A stretch of 64,000 nucleotides of DNA, from NCBI GenBank assembly GCA_024362935.1, contig JANCRA010000010.1:11524501-11588500 (forward strand), written 5' to 3'. The position numbers were made by a program, and so were the translations under genes. The notes beneath the pieces are model-generated. The model ran no database searches, was not told where the DNA came from, and worked only from the letters and a program-made list of their open reading frames with translations. Every line of letters starts with the position of its first letter. The first letter of the stretch is position 1. The stretch is from Setophaga petechia (Eukaryota; Chordata; Aves; Passeriformes; Parulidae). Of this stretch, positions 1 through 14,139 are shown piece after piece.

Positions 1-2334
1 AACGTTGGTGGAAATATGAAATTTTGGGCTATGTGTCAAGGAAGTGACGGGCCAGCCACACGTCACTGTCACCCGGCAGCACCAGCAAGGGACACGTGCT
101 GCCAGGGCTGATTGCCTGAGGTGTTTCTTGCCAGAAGCACTCAATGTTCTGTGTGTTTTCCAGGCCTCTGCAGGGGCAGTTATCAGCAGTCTGAAAGGGA
201 AGGTAAACACAAGTCAAGGGAAAGATTAAAGCAAATAGAGGTGCTGATACAAAGCAGTTAAAGTCAGTGAATACGCTCTATAAAATGTGTAATTGCTTCC
301 ACAAAATCTCCCTGATATTTTCTGAGTGCTTAGGTATGCTTTGTTTGATTATTTCATCTCTACTTTTCTGAAATTTAAAAGACCAGCCCTAATTCCCATG
401 TAATTTATTTTTCTTTTCCTTTTTTTATTGTTGGACTGTATATTTGCCCTTCTCCAGGATTCTGAAACCATGCATCTCATCTGTGAGTTATTGAAGGCAT
501 TACCAATGGCTGTGAGAATGTTTTACTTCTTGTCCAGGGTTGCTTGTTTCAAAACATCCAGTTTATTGAAATTTGTTTCAATCCACCCATTTCTAATTAG
601 AGATAAAGCTACTGCTTTCCAAGTGATGTGCTGTGTTGCAGAGTTGATTTGATAAGATGGTTTTGATTTAGTAATGTGGACACTGTGCTGGTTTGTCAGA
701 GCTGGTAAGTGGAAAAGGGAGAACCAGCAGTGGTTCTTTGGGAGTCTGGATAGGGAAGCACAGCACAGTGATCAGGGGAGTGATGGTAGAAACATGAAAT
801 GAGGTGCCAGAATTTGCACAGTCACACATGCTTTTTGTGCAAGTAAACTTTGTCTGTGCCATAAGAATAGAGAAAAATATTTAATTGGCTGTTATTTGCT
901 TGCATCTATCGCCCGTCAGACTTCTTGTGTTCCTGTTTTTATTTTTTAAAATAATTTTAGAAAGTAAGATAGGTTGGTTCTCTACTGTAAAAAAAATGTA
1001 TAGTGACACAGAATTGTCTGCTTTGGGAGGATGAAAACTCAGTAGATTTTGCCTGCCTCTGTATTTTGTCCATCCTGGGCCTGAACAGCTTCACATTTTG
1101 GGTGATGAGGGTACAGTCCTTCAAGTGAAATTTGCCATTGAAGTTCAGTTCTAGGTAGAAATAATGGCTGCTGAAAGCAAACTTACCTTGGATCTTACAG
1201 TGAAAAAAGGAAATTGCTTTGCCAGCTGCAGTAAAAAATACACAGAGAGGAGACAAGCTCAGCTCCTTTATATAATCGTCACTCTGCAGAAGTGAAAAGC
1301 AAAAGAAACTGAAGATTCAGTTCTTGGGGCACTGTTACAGTGAAGCCATGTGAGACACTGAGTCAAATTTTGGCCTGGTATGACTCCCTGACCTTGACAG
1401 TTTATCCTGGGGAACTATTTTGGCAGCCAATTGCAGACAGTGTGACAAAAATGGAATTTTATACTCTAGGGATGATTTTTACACTGTTTTGCAAGCACCT
1501 ACTACTGCAAGAAGACTCAGTGTGGAGTGGTGCCAGCTGGTACAACCAGAATGATGATGATGAAGAGGAGGAGGACAGCATGTAATTAATAAACTGCTCT
1601 TTAGAGAACAGCAACATCTGAGAAGCAGATGTAGACTTAAAACAGCTTGTTCTTTTCATGTTTTGCTATTCATCTTTAAACCAAATCAGTCTCTCATATA
1701 TAACCAAGCTGATCCTGCTTGGTTATAATGTCATTTAGGACCATTAAAAACAGTAGTATTCACTTATTGGCACTGAAGGTTGTTAGCCAGTGTCACACAG
1801 TGCAAATCTTCAGCCTTTACTGCAAAATTATCTCAATATACCTTTACTGCATTAGTGCAAAGCTGACATTTAATTACTGCTTTGGAAATCAAGCTTTGCT
1901 TTGTAGTGACTGACTACAGGTGCTGAATTGTACCCTGATGCAAACAGCAAAGACTACATGATTGCTTCAATAGCCAGAGGTAAAAAGCAGAAGATGGGGG
2001 AAGAGAATAGAAATGGGGACACCAGCATAGATGAATTTGTGTCTGCCTTTAAATGGTTCCTTTTTGTTCTAGCCATTGCTAGCAGAAGTCAGCTACAACC
2101 TCTCCTTGAAGAAATCCCATTTTCCACGTCTGTGACTTGCTCTCGCCCTGTTCCCACACCAGCACATTTGATCAGTGTGCCCAGGACTGCCTGTTGTGCT
2201 GAGTGAAGACCTTTCCTCAGCAGGGAGGATGAAGGAGTCCTTCCAACTATTGGGATCCTGGTCTCAGAGCACCTGAGGGCTGGGATGGCCAGAGGGCACT
2301 GCAAAGCTGTTGTTTGTACACCCCTGTGTGAGTG

Positions 2335-2372
<38 letters not shown>

Positions 2373-3239
2373 CACCTTACAAATCAAGGCTAGCTCATAT
2401 TTGTAGCACCAGTCTACAAGAGGACAGCAATAGCCGGCATGGCCTGGGTCTGTTTAGCTGCAGTGTTTGTATCCAGTTCCCTGCCAGCAGTTGTGTGTGT
2501 AACCACAAGGTGGAGGAGCTGCTTTAGTTATGGTGCCTTCTCAGCTCGCATGAAATGCACACAACTGTGTAGGCAAGTTTTATTAGTGTCATTATTTAAT
2601 TGTTACAGCACATCAATGCCCAAGGGCCACTTTCAGGACCAGAAGTCCTTGTGTTAAGTGTAATGTGACCCAGTCCACAGTCCTGCGCTGAGCTTCCTGC
2701 AGGCAGATCCCTGAGCCCTCAGGGTGCTTCAGGAGATCCCTGTGACCTCTCTGAGAGTGCAGCTGTGCTGTGAGTCCCCTTAAAGATCATCACGTGGGGA
2801 GCTCCATGAGATCCTGCTCAGATGCAGCAGCTGCAGCTCCAGTGCTCTGACAGTGTTCCAGGGACCAACCACAAGAGTGACATGCTTGACATCCCCTTTG
2901 CCTGCCTCCCCCATGCTGTCTCTCAGGCTGTTTGACAGGTGCTTGTTAGATGTCCCTAAAGATTTATTTATGCAGGTAGATGGGCTCTAGGGGTGGTGGC
3001 ATGTGTGAGACAAGTCACTAAGTGGAAGTTCATGATCTGAGTGACGACATGGAGCACAGACATAAGGATGACCTTCAGGAAACCCTGAGTAGACAACATT
3101 CCTAAAGTAAATTGTTTGCTACTAACCTAAAAGAGACTTAGCTGGTAGCTCCTTTAAGCCAATAGCCAGACTCCATTGATTCCACAGAGCTAGAATCTAC
3201 CTGGTAGTCAGTAATCAGGAGAAAATCTCCCAGTCTGAG
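1..3239. other. Flanking DNA with no recognised gene
   Basis: Only short chance reading frames are present. The one clear feature is the CA microsatellite at 2339-2369. There is a short GAT/GAG low-complexity patch near 1550-1580. Confidence 0.6.
2339..2369. repeat. (CA)15 microsatellite
   Basis: Fifteen uninterrupted CA dinucleotides plus a final C, directly visible. Likely length-polymorphic. Confidence 0.97.
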
Positions 3240-3249
3240 GAGCCCCAAG

Positions 3250-3515
3250 CAGCTGCCAGTTACAAGTGGTGTTCCCCAGGGTTCCACACTGGGGCCAGTT
3301 CTGTTAAATATCTTCATCAAAGACATCATCTGGTCCGGGGGGTGGAGGGCATGCTCAGAAAGTTGCAGATGACACCAAGCTTGGTGGGAATGCTGATTTG
3401 CCAGACAAGACACCACAGAGGGGTCTGGGCAGGCTGGACTGATGGGCCAAGGCCAATTGCATGAATTTCAATGATTGTGAAGTGCTGGGCCCTGCGCTTG
3501 GATGTTTCATACCTG
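3250..3515 (+). mobile_element. CR1 LINE fragment (reverse transcriptase part), degenerate
   Basis: The plus strand encodes GVPQGSTLGP, the reverse-transcriptase motif found in CR1 elements, and about 85 bases later ADDTKLG, the catalytic Asp-Asp block. The two motifs are in different frames and the first frame meets a TGA before the second, so the copy is dead. The following bases (TGGGCAGGCTGGACTGATGGGCC and on, to a CTGGGCCCTGCGCTTGG-like stretch) also match CR1 sequence as I recall it. The edges are approximate. Confidence 0.85.
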
Positions 3516-6500
3516 TGCCCATTTGGAAAAAAAATTCCAATTTCAATATCTAAAATGAGATATCCAAACCATTGATTAAATAGAATACAGCAGAAGAAGT
3601 GAGCTTAATTTCTCTGCCAGACATAAGACCAAAACTGCAATGCATGAAAGCATTTCCGATATCATTATCAGGACATGAGAGGTTAACTGAATATCTTGTA
3701 CTGCTTTGCACAAAGTGTTTTGAGTCCTGAACTCTGTTATGACTCACACCCCTATTTCTCAAATTTGTTCACCCAGGTGCTCCTAGAACATCATTTTATT
3801 CCATGTATTTATGGCAATTCTTATTAAGGTATCTAAAATACTGTACAACACTGTACCTTTAACAAGCTGTGCTCCCAGCTGGCAGCATTACAGCAGTGTT
3901 TGCTCAATAATGAGGATCCTGATTTCTGCTTCTGATAAAAGAGACCTTCTACATAACACACACTTTGTGTAGCACAAAGAGTCAGTGGCTAAACCCTGAT
4001 CCTGTCAAAGAACAACAACAAAACTGTAGTAGGAGTACTGTTTCTGCATCCTGCATCTTCTCGTGAAACCTCAATATTTCAAGTAGAAACAAAAGGTAAT
4101 GTGTGGTTTTGCAATGAGAGCAGCACTATTGATTCAGAAAAAGCTCTGTAATAAAGCTACCTTCTGTTTGCTAAACCATGCCATGAAGGGGACAAATTAT
4201 GACAAATTATGGTAAAATTATGCAGATCAGCCAACAAGGTCAGAGAGATACTTACCACCACCGGCTCATGCAATATGGGCACTTGCAATATATGCAAGAG
4301 GAATGAAATGGTTTTACACCCTTCCCTGGGGAATGCAGTGTTGGTGGCTGCTGGCCACAGATCTCCAGACTAGATTGATGATGGCTGGTGCTCAGCTGAC
4401 AGCCTGCAAACTGTACCTGCTCATGGTGAACCAACAGGTGAGTATTTCAGCAAGACTGGAAGGCCTACAGCTAATACAAGGTTAAACTCTCTGTACCATC
4501 TAAATGCTTCCCATGTGTTCCCTTCCAGCTTCTTCAAGGTTTCAGAAGCCTTCAGCATGTTTTTTTAATGTGAAACCCCTCCTCTCCCCCATAGATTTGT
4601 TATTTTTCATGCCCTACTTGTTTTTCTGTGGCTTATCTAACTAGATTCTGTAAAAAATGGTAATAGACCAAACAAACCCAAATGTTTTCATATTTCTAGG
4701 TATTAAGAACTAGCTTTTACTTATATGATCTGTTTTTCAGTCATCAAACTATTGACCTGGAACCATTGTTTAAAAAACCCAAAACCCCAACAAACAACAG
4801 TGTTTGGAACATTAAGGAAAAAGTGCTTTTCTTGCAAATACTGATGCCAATTTCCCTTAAGGGCCTATAGACTAGTAACCAGATACATATAGCTCTGATA
4901 ATGGACCAATTTACATAAAAATCACTGCCAGCTTGATTGTAACATTCCCCATGTGGTAATTGGCCAGGGCTGGAAATCACCACTATTAACCTGAGAGCCT
5001 TTACACCTTTGCAGAGACAGCTTTTGGCACAGAGCCTTAATTTCATCTAGAATTTTATGAAGCATTAACAAAAATACCTTTTGTGCTGCAACCACATTGG
5101 ACCTGTGTTTGGGAATGGAAACCTACCAACAGAGGAGGTGTTTGGTTTTCAAGTCAGCAAATGTTACCTGACACTGGGTCCCTCTAGTCCAGCTGGGAAG
5201 TCCTGACAGTGGTCAAATAACAACCTGAACGTTGGACTTCTGCATCAGCTGTTGTGTTTCAAATCAGTGTTTGGATATTGAATTTGAATAACCTCATGCA
5301 CCCAGGGCTCTGGAATTACACACAAAGCTGTACTGGTGGGGTGCACACAGAGTGAGGCTGAGCTCTGCCTATAGCTGCATGGCTTTTTCATGCAAATTCA
5401 ACCTGTAATACACTGACATTTCTGCATGCAGTAATTATCATGTGCATGCTTGAAAAGAAAATGCTGTACATGTAAAATTCAGCTTTTGATCCTGGAATAG
5501 AACTGATTTCTGTTTATTTTATGGATATTTGAAGCTCTTGCTGAATAATTCTGTGATTCTTTCAATTTTGATCTCTTGACAACATCAGCTTTTAAATCCA
5601 AACTCTTTGTAAACTACCTTTTGAGCAACTGTCTTTTTCTTTCTTCTGGAATTCTGAGCAGCAGTAGAAATTCATCAAGTAAATTGTCTTCTTGGCTTTA
5701 AAACCAAATCTGAAACCTAAGCTGTTCTGTTTGGTACGTAGTGAATGGGCTTTGATTTGATTTTTATTGTATTTCATTCAAACTTTATTTTAAAAATCTC
5801 CCAGGGACACTTGCATGAGAAACACTTTGCAAGTAAAACAGCATTGTATTTCCAGTCTCCCATTTTTAAAGTCTCTCCATTATTGTAACATTTTTGTCAT
5901 GCTTGCTCATCTCCATAATAATCCACTGTATGGCAGACAACTGCAGCTGTTAGGTCATAGAGCTGGATGTCTCTGTAGGTTTTTTTAATGGTTTTTTTTT
6001 CCCCATACTACAAAAGGGTTTCAATGTGTCATTAACCCAGTGACCAGCACTTCTGCAGTCAGCCTGTGGGCTGTCCCCAGGCAGCTATATTTCCAGTGTT
6101 CTCTGACTCCAGTTTTGTCTCAGCTGATTTACTGACAGTGGAATTTGGTGTAGATTTGAGATCCCTCAAAAAACCATTATGGTTTAAATTGAGCAGATGA
6201 TCTTTATGGGTAGTTCAACAGGGAGTTTTATGTTGATCCTAGTAGTTAGTCCCTTTAGAATTTATCCACCCATATTTTTCAGTGGAACGATGGTGACTTT
6301 CAGCAGATGGATAATTTCAGGTTTGGATTCAGGTTGGGCATACAAAATGTATTCTTGATATCTCTTTCCTTGTAAAAATTGCAGTTTAAATCCAGACTAC
6401 ATATAAATTATAATATATCACTTCTTTTTATTTACTTTTGATCACTATTTATCTCTCAATCTCAGAGAAGGCTTTTTTAAATGCTAACATCTAACAGGCT

Positions 6501-9500
6501 TGGTTTGATCTGGCTTCTATTTCCATCATTGGCCAAAAATCCTGCTGGGTCACATCCTCTCAATAGACATCCCTGTGGATCTCCTAATGCACTTTATAAA
6601 ATGCATCCAGTAAATCCAATAACAACAGAAATATGATTAAATACACAGTGAACACATGGCTCCAAAAAAAGCAAGTTAGAGCTTCACTTTGAATTTTTAC
6701 TTACAAAGATTTACTTTCCTTGTGAAAGTAGGCCATATAAATCTTTATCAATATTTACTTAGCTCAGCTAGGGAAATAAAACAATAACTACACCCTGATC
6801 TGTGCAATATCAGAGCAGTGCAAACACATTAAAGTCCTCCTTAAATGCAAGTGGGCAGGACTCTGGCCAGCTAGAGAATTGCTAACACGCCTGAGTTTTA
6901 CAGACATGCCAAGAGGCTTAGCAGCCTTCAGTGAACATTGCTGTTACAGCAGCTTGCCTGAAATAAGAAACAAAGAAATCAGATTAAAGACTGAGCTGCT
7001 TAGGGCAGCAGCATTAGTATGGCAAATTTCCTGGCAAGAGAGCTGTGATTTTGGGCATCAGATGGCTGCTCTATGCTGCAGTGCTGGGTAGCAGCGGATT
7101 CCTCATCCCTTCTGAAACACACAGAACAATAACTGTCAGGAAGGTTTTATCATCTGTGAATACTGGAAAGAGGGTAAATTTCCTGTTCCTGTGGTTTTGT
7201 TCATCTGCTATTTGGCATCTTTGTGTAAGAGCCCAAGAAGCCATCAAGCAGTAAGCTATTAATGCACCAGCTATGACAAGGCTTTGGAGCAATTTCAGTC
7301 TTTGTGTAGCCTCTGACTGTTTGTCCCCTCTGAGCACTCCAAAGAGCTGGCTTTACAGTGGGCTGGCTCCAGAGCTGAGGTGAATGCTGGAGCATCCAGG
7401 CAGCCTTTGATAAGTGAATTTTCCAGTGGCAGTGCTGGCACAAGCAGCTGCTGTGCCACACACCCCTCAGTGAGCATTTGTTCTCTGTGCCTCTCTCTGT
7501 GCTGTGCTGCTGTAAGCAATTTGTAGCTTCATGGCAACATGGGCTACAAAATGATCTGACTGCAAAATGCTTTTTCAAATCCTGCAGATGAACTACAGAT
7601 TTAGTCTTTTTTATATTCATTTAGGAGTTCTGACTGCAGCATGAGTGAATACCTTAGTTAGCTTCAGCTGAGCCTGATAATTAATGAGAGCAGTGAGCAT
7701 GTAACAGCTTGGGCTTCAGCATGGGCTGTCCAAGCCAGCTAGAGATCACACTGAATTGCTCTGACAGCTGGCACCTGCACTATTGAATCTTCATTGCTAA
7801 TCATTACATCTGGCTTGGATACATCTATTCAGCTAAAAATCACATCTCACTGCAGCAAGATGGCCATAGCTTTGCCTAAATGGAGGTGTGCTCTTTCTGA
7901 CAGAAGAAGGGAGATGAAGTCAGACACCTTTAAAAGTCTCCTTTCTTCTTACTTTTTTTATCTTCTTACCTTTCCCTATACACTTTATAGTGTACCTGTG
8001 GACTATTCAATTAGTTAAGTGGGCAACAAAACCTTAAAACATGTCATTACTGAAGGATGCTCAAGGAATAAGCAAATTAAGAACCCCTTAAGTTTTACTT
8101 AGTTCATTTAGTTCAGTAGCTAAGCAAGTAGATGCCACATTGTTTCAGCAATATTGTAAAAAATGTATTTTATGCATATTCTGTAGATGATTCCTTGGAT
8201 GCAGCAGAGCCTTTTAGTGGCTAGTTAAATCAGTCACAGATTTGTTACAGAGCTCCCCAGAGAACTGAATCTTTCCTATAAAACATGTGGTAAATCATCT
8301 AAATTCAGGTCTCAGTTACCCAGTAAATCTACTTCAGTTCTGCAAAGCACCTTCTCTTTTTTTGCTTCACTGCAACTGTGTCTAAGTGGAGTATTTTATT
8401 AAATCAGATCTGCTTTGAGAAAAAGACAGTTCATTCATCCTTCTAATTACTACTGTTCAAATTTAGCCTCAATTAGTGACCACTCAATTTGCTGAGATTA
8501 GTTCTGCCTGTGTCCAAATGAGACTGGCTATGAAGGTACATGTAATAAGCCCTACATTCCTCCTTCTACTTAACACAACAACAATTAGATATGTGGCGTT
8601 GCTTTTCTATAAAGGGGTAAATAAAATGCCCTTGTTGGCTGCAAACACCCAATCTCTCCTTTTCCAGAAAAGCTCAGTTTCTAAATGCTGGGGACAAATA
8701 TGTTACCAAAAATCACGGAGGTGAGAGCAGTGCAACAGTGTTATTGTTCTACCTCTGTGTAACACTTTCTGCTATGTGGATCTCAATCTAAAGTTACAGA
8801 GATGTGAGCCCCTCCCTCTAAACACACGAGGCAGCCCCACAAAATGCTTAGGGATGTGTTATTATAATTGTTTCACGTGGGTGAACCTGGGCAGAGAGAC
8901 CAGATGCCCAAGACTAGCAAATGGAGTGATTGAACTGAAAACACACCCAGAGAGGTTCAAACTTCTGATCAGTGCTCTAGTTACAAGACATCTCCCTGTG
9001 ATCCTCCTCCTCATACTGGGAAGCCTGCAAAAGCCTATTGAATGGGTATTATTGCTTTTTATGTTTGCATTCAGCAGTTGTTTCAGCCACATTTGAAAGG
9101 AATGAGTCAGGAATTTGTGTATGTGGGAAGTGGTTTCCTCTCACATTACTGCATGTATGGATGAAATACATTTCTTCTACTATGAAGCTGCTGAATGGGA
9201 AAATAAAGTAGTGCAGCTGACTGGCACTTTAGTGGCTGTACTTGGACCCTGATAATGAAAAGCCAGTGGCCTTGGGAGGCTGGTTTGGACAATGCAATCC
9301 ACAGAAAAGCTGGTGAAATCACTTGTATTATTATAAAGAATGAACTAGAAAAGGAGAAAGTGGAGAAAAAATACCAATATTAAAACCTGATAAATTAGAG
9401 ACCTAGTTCTTTAGTGAAACCTGGCCTGGCTGAAAATGCAGGAGGAAATGTAGCTTTAAGACATGAGCTACAAAGCAATAATGAAGATGCCTCCCTCTGT

Positions 9501-11290
9501 GCTTCAGGCAGTTTTTGTAGCATCCAGTGCTCAGGAATCAGAGATAATGATAATGGCTTGTGCCTGCAGTCATTACAGCCATGGCACGCACAGTATGGGA
9601 GGCATTTAACATCAAATTCAGGGCACCAAGCAGCGAGGGCAGGGCAGGGCTGGAATGCAGGTCACCTCCCAGCCTGGTCATGGCCACAGGATCTGTGACA
9701 TTTCAGAGCAGGCAGGGTTCATCAGGTATGAGAAAGAACAGCAGAATTTGGGCTGGGGCTAGAACCTGCCCAAAAATGAGTGTGCACAAATCTAGGGAGC
9801 TGGTGTGATCTCCCTTTTGTCCTTCAAAGCTGATTTGATGCTGGAGCTGTAGGCTTCTATGAGGTCTGGAGATGGTGAGCACCCCAGTGGCTGTTCCCCG
9901 CTTCTGGAGAACTGGAGGAGAAGCAAAGGAGTTTAAGGACTGGTCAGATAGGTGGGCTGAGGAAGAAATGGGATTAGGGGAAGAGAAACAGAAGAGACTT
10001 GCATAAAGCTTTTGGGAAAACCCTGAGGGGAAAACTTTGAGAAAACTTCTGAGGAGAACACTACAGCCAGTAAAAAATTGGAGAAGGAAGAAGACACAGG
10101 GAAGTACTGAAAGATTTCCCCATTTGCTCCTTAGCTCATCAGGAATTTAAGGATCTTTTTGACTTGAAGCCCAGAATAGTTCAAATTATTTAAAGACCAA
10201 CACTTTTTTTTTTTAAAGTACTTTGATGAGTTAGGCAGAAGACAGAGTTGCCAGGTATGCTTTATAAAAAGAATCTTACTGCTGTCAGTAAAGAACTTCT
10301 AAAAATAATGTTATACATATGTATATAAACTACATAGGACATTGTGGAACACTTAAGGTTTGGAGGTAATTCCTTAGGCAGGGCAGGGCAGCTTGTCAGG
10401 ATCCCCAGCTCCACTGTGGATCCCTCCAGCAATGGCAGCATGCAGCCCCAGCCTGGCCTGGGCCGTGGGTACAGCCAGGGGTGATGGGTGAATCACTCCA
10501 GTACCCACTGAGACATTCACTGACAGAGAAGGAAAGTGTATTTCTGCCTACTTTCTATGTATATTTTTGCCATTTCCAAATATTTCCTTTGCTTTCAACC
10601 TCTACACATCAAATGATAGCAAATTGCAAATGTACTAGTTCCAGCTGAGCACAACTGGGGGTGAAATAGCTTTCCTTTGAAGCTGGAGCTAGAGTCCCCT
10701 TGAAAAGAGCTACAGACATTTGCAAATGAAAACTGAATTTCTGACCAGGTGATTCAAAGCATTGTGATTCATGAAACTTATTTTCAGAGGAGATACATAA
10801 TCCATTAAGAGAGCAGCCAGTGAAAGGGACCACCCCCGTAGCTAAGACAGCAATCACCAGTTAATACAGCTTATTAAAAGAATGTCATTGTCTTCCAAAT
10901 CAGCAGAAAAGTAACGTAGATCTTTATAAATATATCGTAATATTTAAAAATATATTCTAGCTTCTTTTATTTTGTCACTGATCATGGAACTCAGTACACA
11001 TCTCAAGCAGAGGGAAAAAAGCCAGAATCAGGAGATCCAGGACCAAATTCTCCACACGTTGTAACACTCTTGAACCTCTTCCCACCTCTATTGTCACCTT
11101 CTTTTATAGGTGCTCCCTCAGCCTCTTACCTGGAGCATATTTTGGAGTGCTGGTGGAAGAGCTGACAGCTCTGTGTGCACCAAGGCAATATTTATTTGGC
11201 AAATCAAGGTTTTCTGAGTGGCAGTGTGTGTCTGCTGGAACACAATGCAGACACTGCCCCATAAATTTCAATATTGCACACATGCAAAAT

Positions 11291-11310
11291 GTGTGTGTGT
11301 GTTTGTGTGT
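11291..11310. repeat. Short TG repeat
   Basis: (GT)6 followed by an interrupted GT run, directly visible. Confidence 0.85.
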
Positions 11311-13407
11311 AGTGGGCAGAGACTGAGACCCAGGCAAGCAACCCCAGCAGTGCTGTGTGAGGGTGAGGAATCAGATGCCTGGTGGTTTCCTGTTTGACCA
11401 CATGTATGAAAACAGACATGAGAAATCTGCAGGGATCTTTATGAGGTCAGTTATCTATGGACAATTTCAAAATAAAACATCAGCTGGGGTTAAAAATTGA
11501 GAGCTTCAATTATCTTTTTGTAGCATGTCACTTTTTTGCTTTATTCCCTGTGTGCCATGTGACCAGCTACCATTCCAACATTTTTCTTCATGTATGGGAA
11601 CCAGTGAAGTACTTCAGCCCCTCAAGTGAAGCTGTGATAAATGCTTTTGCTCCATAAACCCCCCACCCATTTAAACAGCTGGTAGCTTCCAGCACTGCTT
11701 GCATTTTAGAGTTATGGATGATGTAAATTCAGCCTTGATGAAACACTAAGCTAACTGCTGCTCAGATGGAAAGGGGCTGCAGTAAAATATTATTTCAGTG
11801 AAACCCACACTTGGTGGAGGTTGGAGAATGCATAGTCTGTAATTTAGTTTTTGCTTGTATCAGGTTTTGTCATAGAAGAAGTTAAGACTCTTAAGGACTT
11901 TGACAGCAATGTGAGATTACCTATGGACATAGCAGAGCTGCAGATTCTTATACTCTCAGAGGGATGTTGGCTGAGATCTATACCTCTCAACAAGTTTGCT
12001 TTCTGCTTCTGCCTGCCTCAGACAAGCTGCACTTTCAAATACTGGTTTGGAAATTTTAGTCATCCCAAGGGCAACCCAAGGAACTGCATAGGGCCCACAT
12101 AAAATTAAGTTAGTGCCCCAATTCTAGATATTTAATCCAGAAAAAAACCCCAAACATTCCCCTGCTTGATAAATAGTGCTAGACATTCTGACTTGGGCAG
12201 AAACAGAGACAGACACATGAGGGTCCCTCCTGGCAGCCAGACCCGTGGGCAGCAGCAAAGGTGATGCTCAGTGAATTTGAGGGAAGGTCACTTGGCCCTG
12301 CTGCATGAAAAGCCCTGTTAAGTCCCAGTGCAGCTCAAGCTCACTGATTGCAAGGCCAATATGTAAAATGTGTGTCATCACTCTCCTCAGTTATCAAGAC
12401 AGACCTTCTCAGAGTATATACTTTCCTTCCACCCAGCTCATTAAATATCAGTCTTAAAAGCAAAACACACGAAATGAGAAAGAAACAGCCAGCTCACTAC
12501 TGAAATAAAAGTTTAATTGGAGTGTGCCAGCTGAGTTTCACACATATGGTCAAATATTACTAATGAAAGGTTGCAAATATCTCCTTTCTTCCCCTGAAAT
12601 ATTCCAAATAGACTGTCCTTTAGGGAGTGAAATCTAGTAGATTAGCCCAGGCTTTAAACCACAAGGACTGTAAGGAATAGACCACAGAGCAGAGACCAAA
12701 GATCAAAAAAAAATCCATTTAAAACAATCTTCCTTAAAGAAAAGGAAAAAATAAAAAAAGGCAAAATCGGTAGGTACAGTTGCAGAATTTGATGCTTCAC
12801 AAGGAAACCCTTAATGGATGCTCAAGAGCATTGCTTCCAGCTGCCTTAAGAGCCTTGTAGAGAAATGAAAACAAAATTACCTTTATTTCACAATAACAAC
12901 AAAAGTCAAAGGATTTCCAGTATTGGATGGTTATTGATTAGAAGAACTTTCTACTGATTTTGTTTAAAAACTTATTAAAGCAGAGTTTGCCTTCTTGATC
13001 TTACACCTACAACTGCACTTGATGACCAGAGGGGTTGAGATTTTAGGAACTGGTCACTGATTTGTACTGCTGAAGTTCATGGTTGTCACAACTCTGTTCT
13101 AGGCAGATGAGAACCTATATAAGCAATGGAAAGAAAAGAAGGATGGCTAAAAAATACAGAAATTATGCAAACACAAGAGCACATGTTTAGGCTGTGGCAC
13201 ACATTCTGATTGGAACTGCAAAGGGAGACAAGCAATTAGCTATAAGGCTCATGGATTTACTCCTTTTCTATGTGTTTTCCTTAATTCCTTCCCCTCAAAT
13301 CCCTTCTTGTCTGAGCATTCCTCAGTGTCCTACAAGAGTTATCAGGAAAAATTAGTCCTCTTCCTTCTTAAAGTTTTAAAATGACAGCTTAATATTCCCA
13401 CGGGATA

Positions 13408-13500
13408 TTCATAGAATAATTAATGAATAACACAAGTCAAAATTGGGAAAGGGCTTTTGGATCATCCTCTCCATCTCTCTCTGCTATAAGCAGAGCACTG
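13408..13500 (-). mobile_element. Possible old CR1 3'-end remnant
   Basis: The plus strand reads CATAGAATAATT, then GGGAAAGGGCTTTTGGATCATCC, resembling the reverse complement of the CR1 tail (ATTCTATG repeat, then the GGATGATC...CTTTCC block). Divergence is high, so this is tentative. Confidence 0.45.
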
Positions 13501-14065
13501 CAGTCAAAAAACAAGAAAGAAAACTGGCATTTTTGCAGCCTAAAACATGATTGAAAGAGAAAATTGAGATGCTCTAAAATTCAAATCCTGGAAGTAACTA
13601 TGGGTAAACTACCTGATGGACTCCCTCATTTCTTTGCCTTTTTTTTTGTTCCGTTTTTGTTGCTGCTTTTGTAGTCATCAAAAGCCACTTCTTGCTGGCA
13701 ATGATTATTCTCACACAACATCATAGTTTAGTCTTATGTTTGCCTCTGGCATGCAGTCTGCATTGCAGCAGGCTGCCATTTACAGCTGTGGCCCAAGAGC
13801 ACCCTGAGGTTTCCAGTTCTCTTGTCTGCACTGCCCAGGCAGTGACAGATACACTGCAAGGCAGGCACCACAGAACTGAAGAATGGTTATTGGTAATTCA
13901 AATAGGACAGCAATTTTCACTCTAACCTACTGTCTTCAAGCCCTACAAAGGCTAACACTGCCTTCAGAAGCACTGCTTGAATTGTTCCTCTTCCCTGTGA
14001 TTATAGCCAATTCTGTTGGTAGAGAATTAGCCTTATTAGCCTCCATTAAAGCTATTATAGAAACA

Positions 14066-14139
14066 TTTATTGTGTAGCACATCTCTCCTTTCCCTGTAGC
14101 TGCAATGCTGATATGCAGATAATGCTGGTTTCATTTATT
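14066..14139 (-). terminator. KBTBD12: Candidate KBTBD12 polyadenylation signals
   Basis: Reading downstream from the stop codon on the minus strand, the first AATAAA hexamers are at 14134-14139 and 14066-14071, about 830 and 900 bases past the stop. No AATAAA or ATTAAA was seen closer. Such hexamers are common by chance in AT-rich DNA, so the true 3' end may lie elsewhere. Confidence 0.35.

Larger units (their letters stand above)
3516..14065. other. Flanking DNA downstream of KBTBD12, no recognised gene
   Basis: AT-rich non-coding sequence. Reading frames up to about 139 codons (for example 7201-7620, minus) show no recognisable domain, splice context or codon bias. A TG-rich run lies at 11291-11310 and a probable CR1 remnant near 13.41-13.5 kb. 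No exon of SEC61A1, the expected neighbour on this side in mammals, was recognised. Confidence 0.6.

Noticed and set aside
7201..7620. A 139-codon minus-strand reading frame
   Set aside because: Its composition matches the surrounding non-coding DNA, and there is no recognisable domain.
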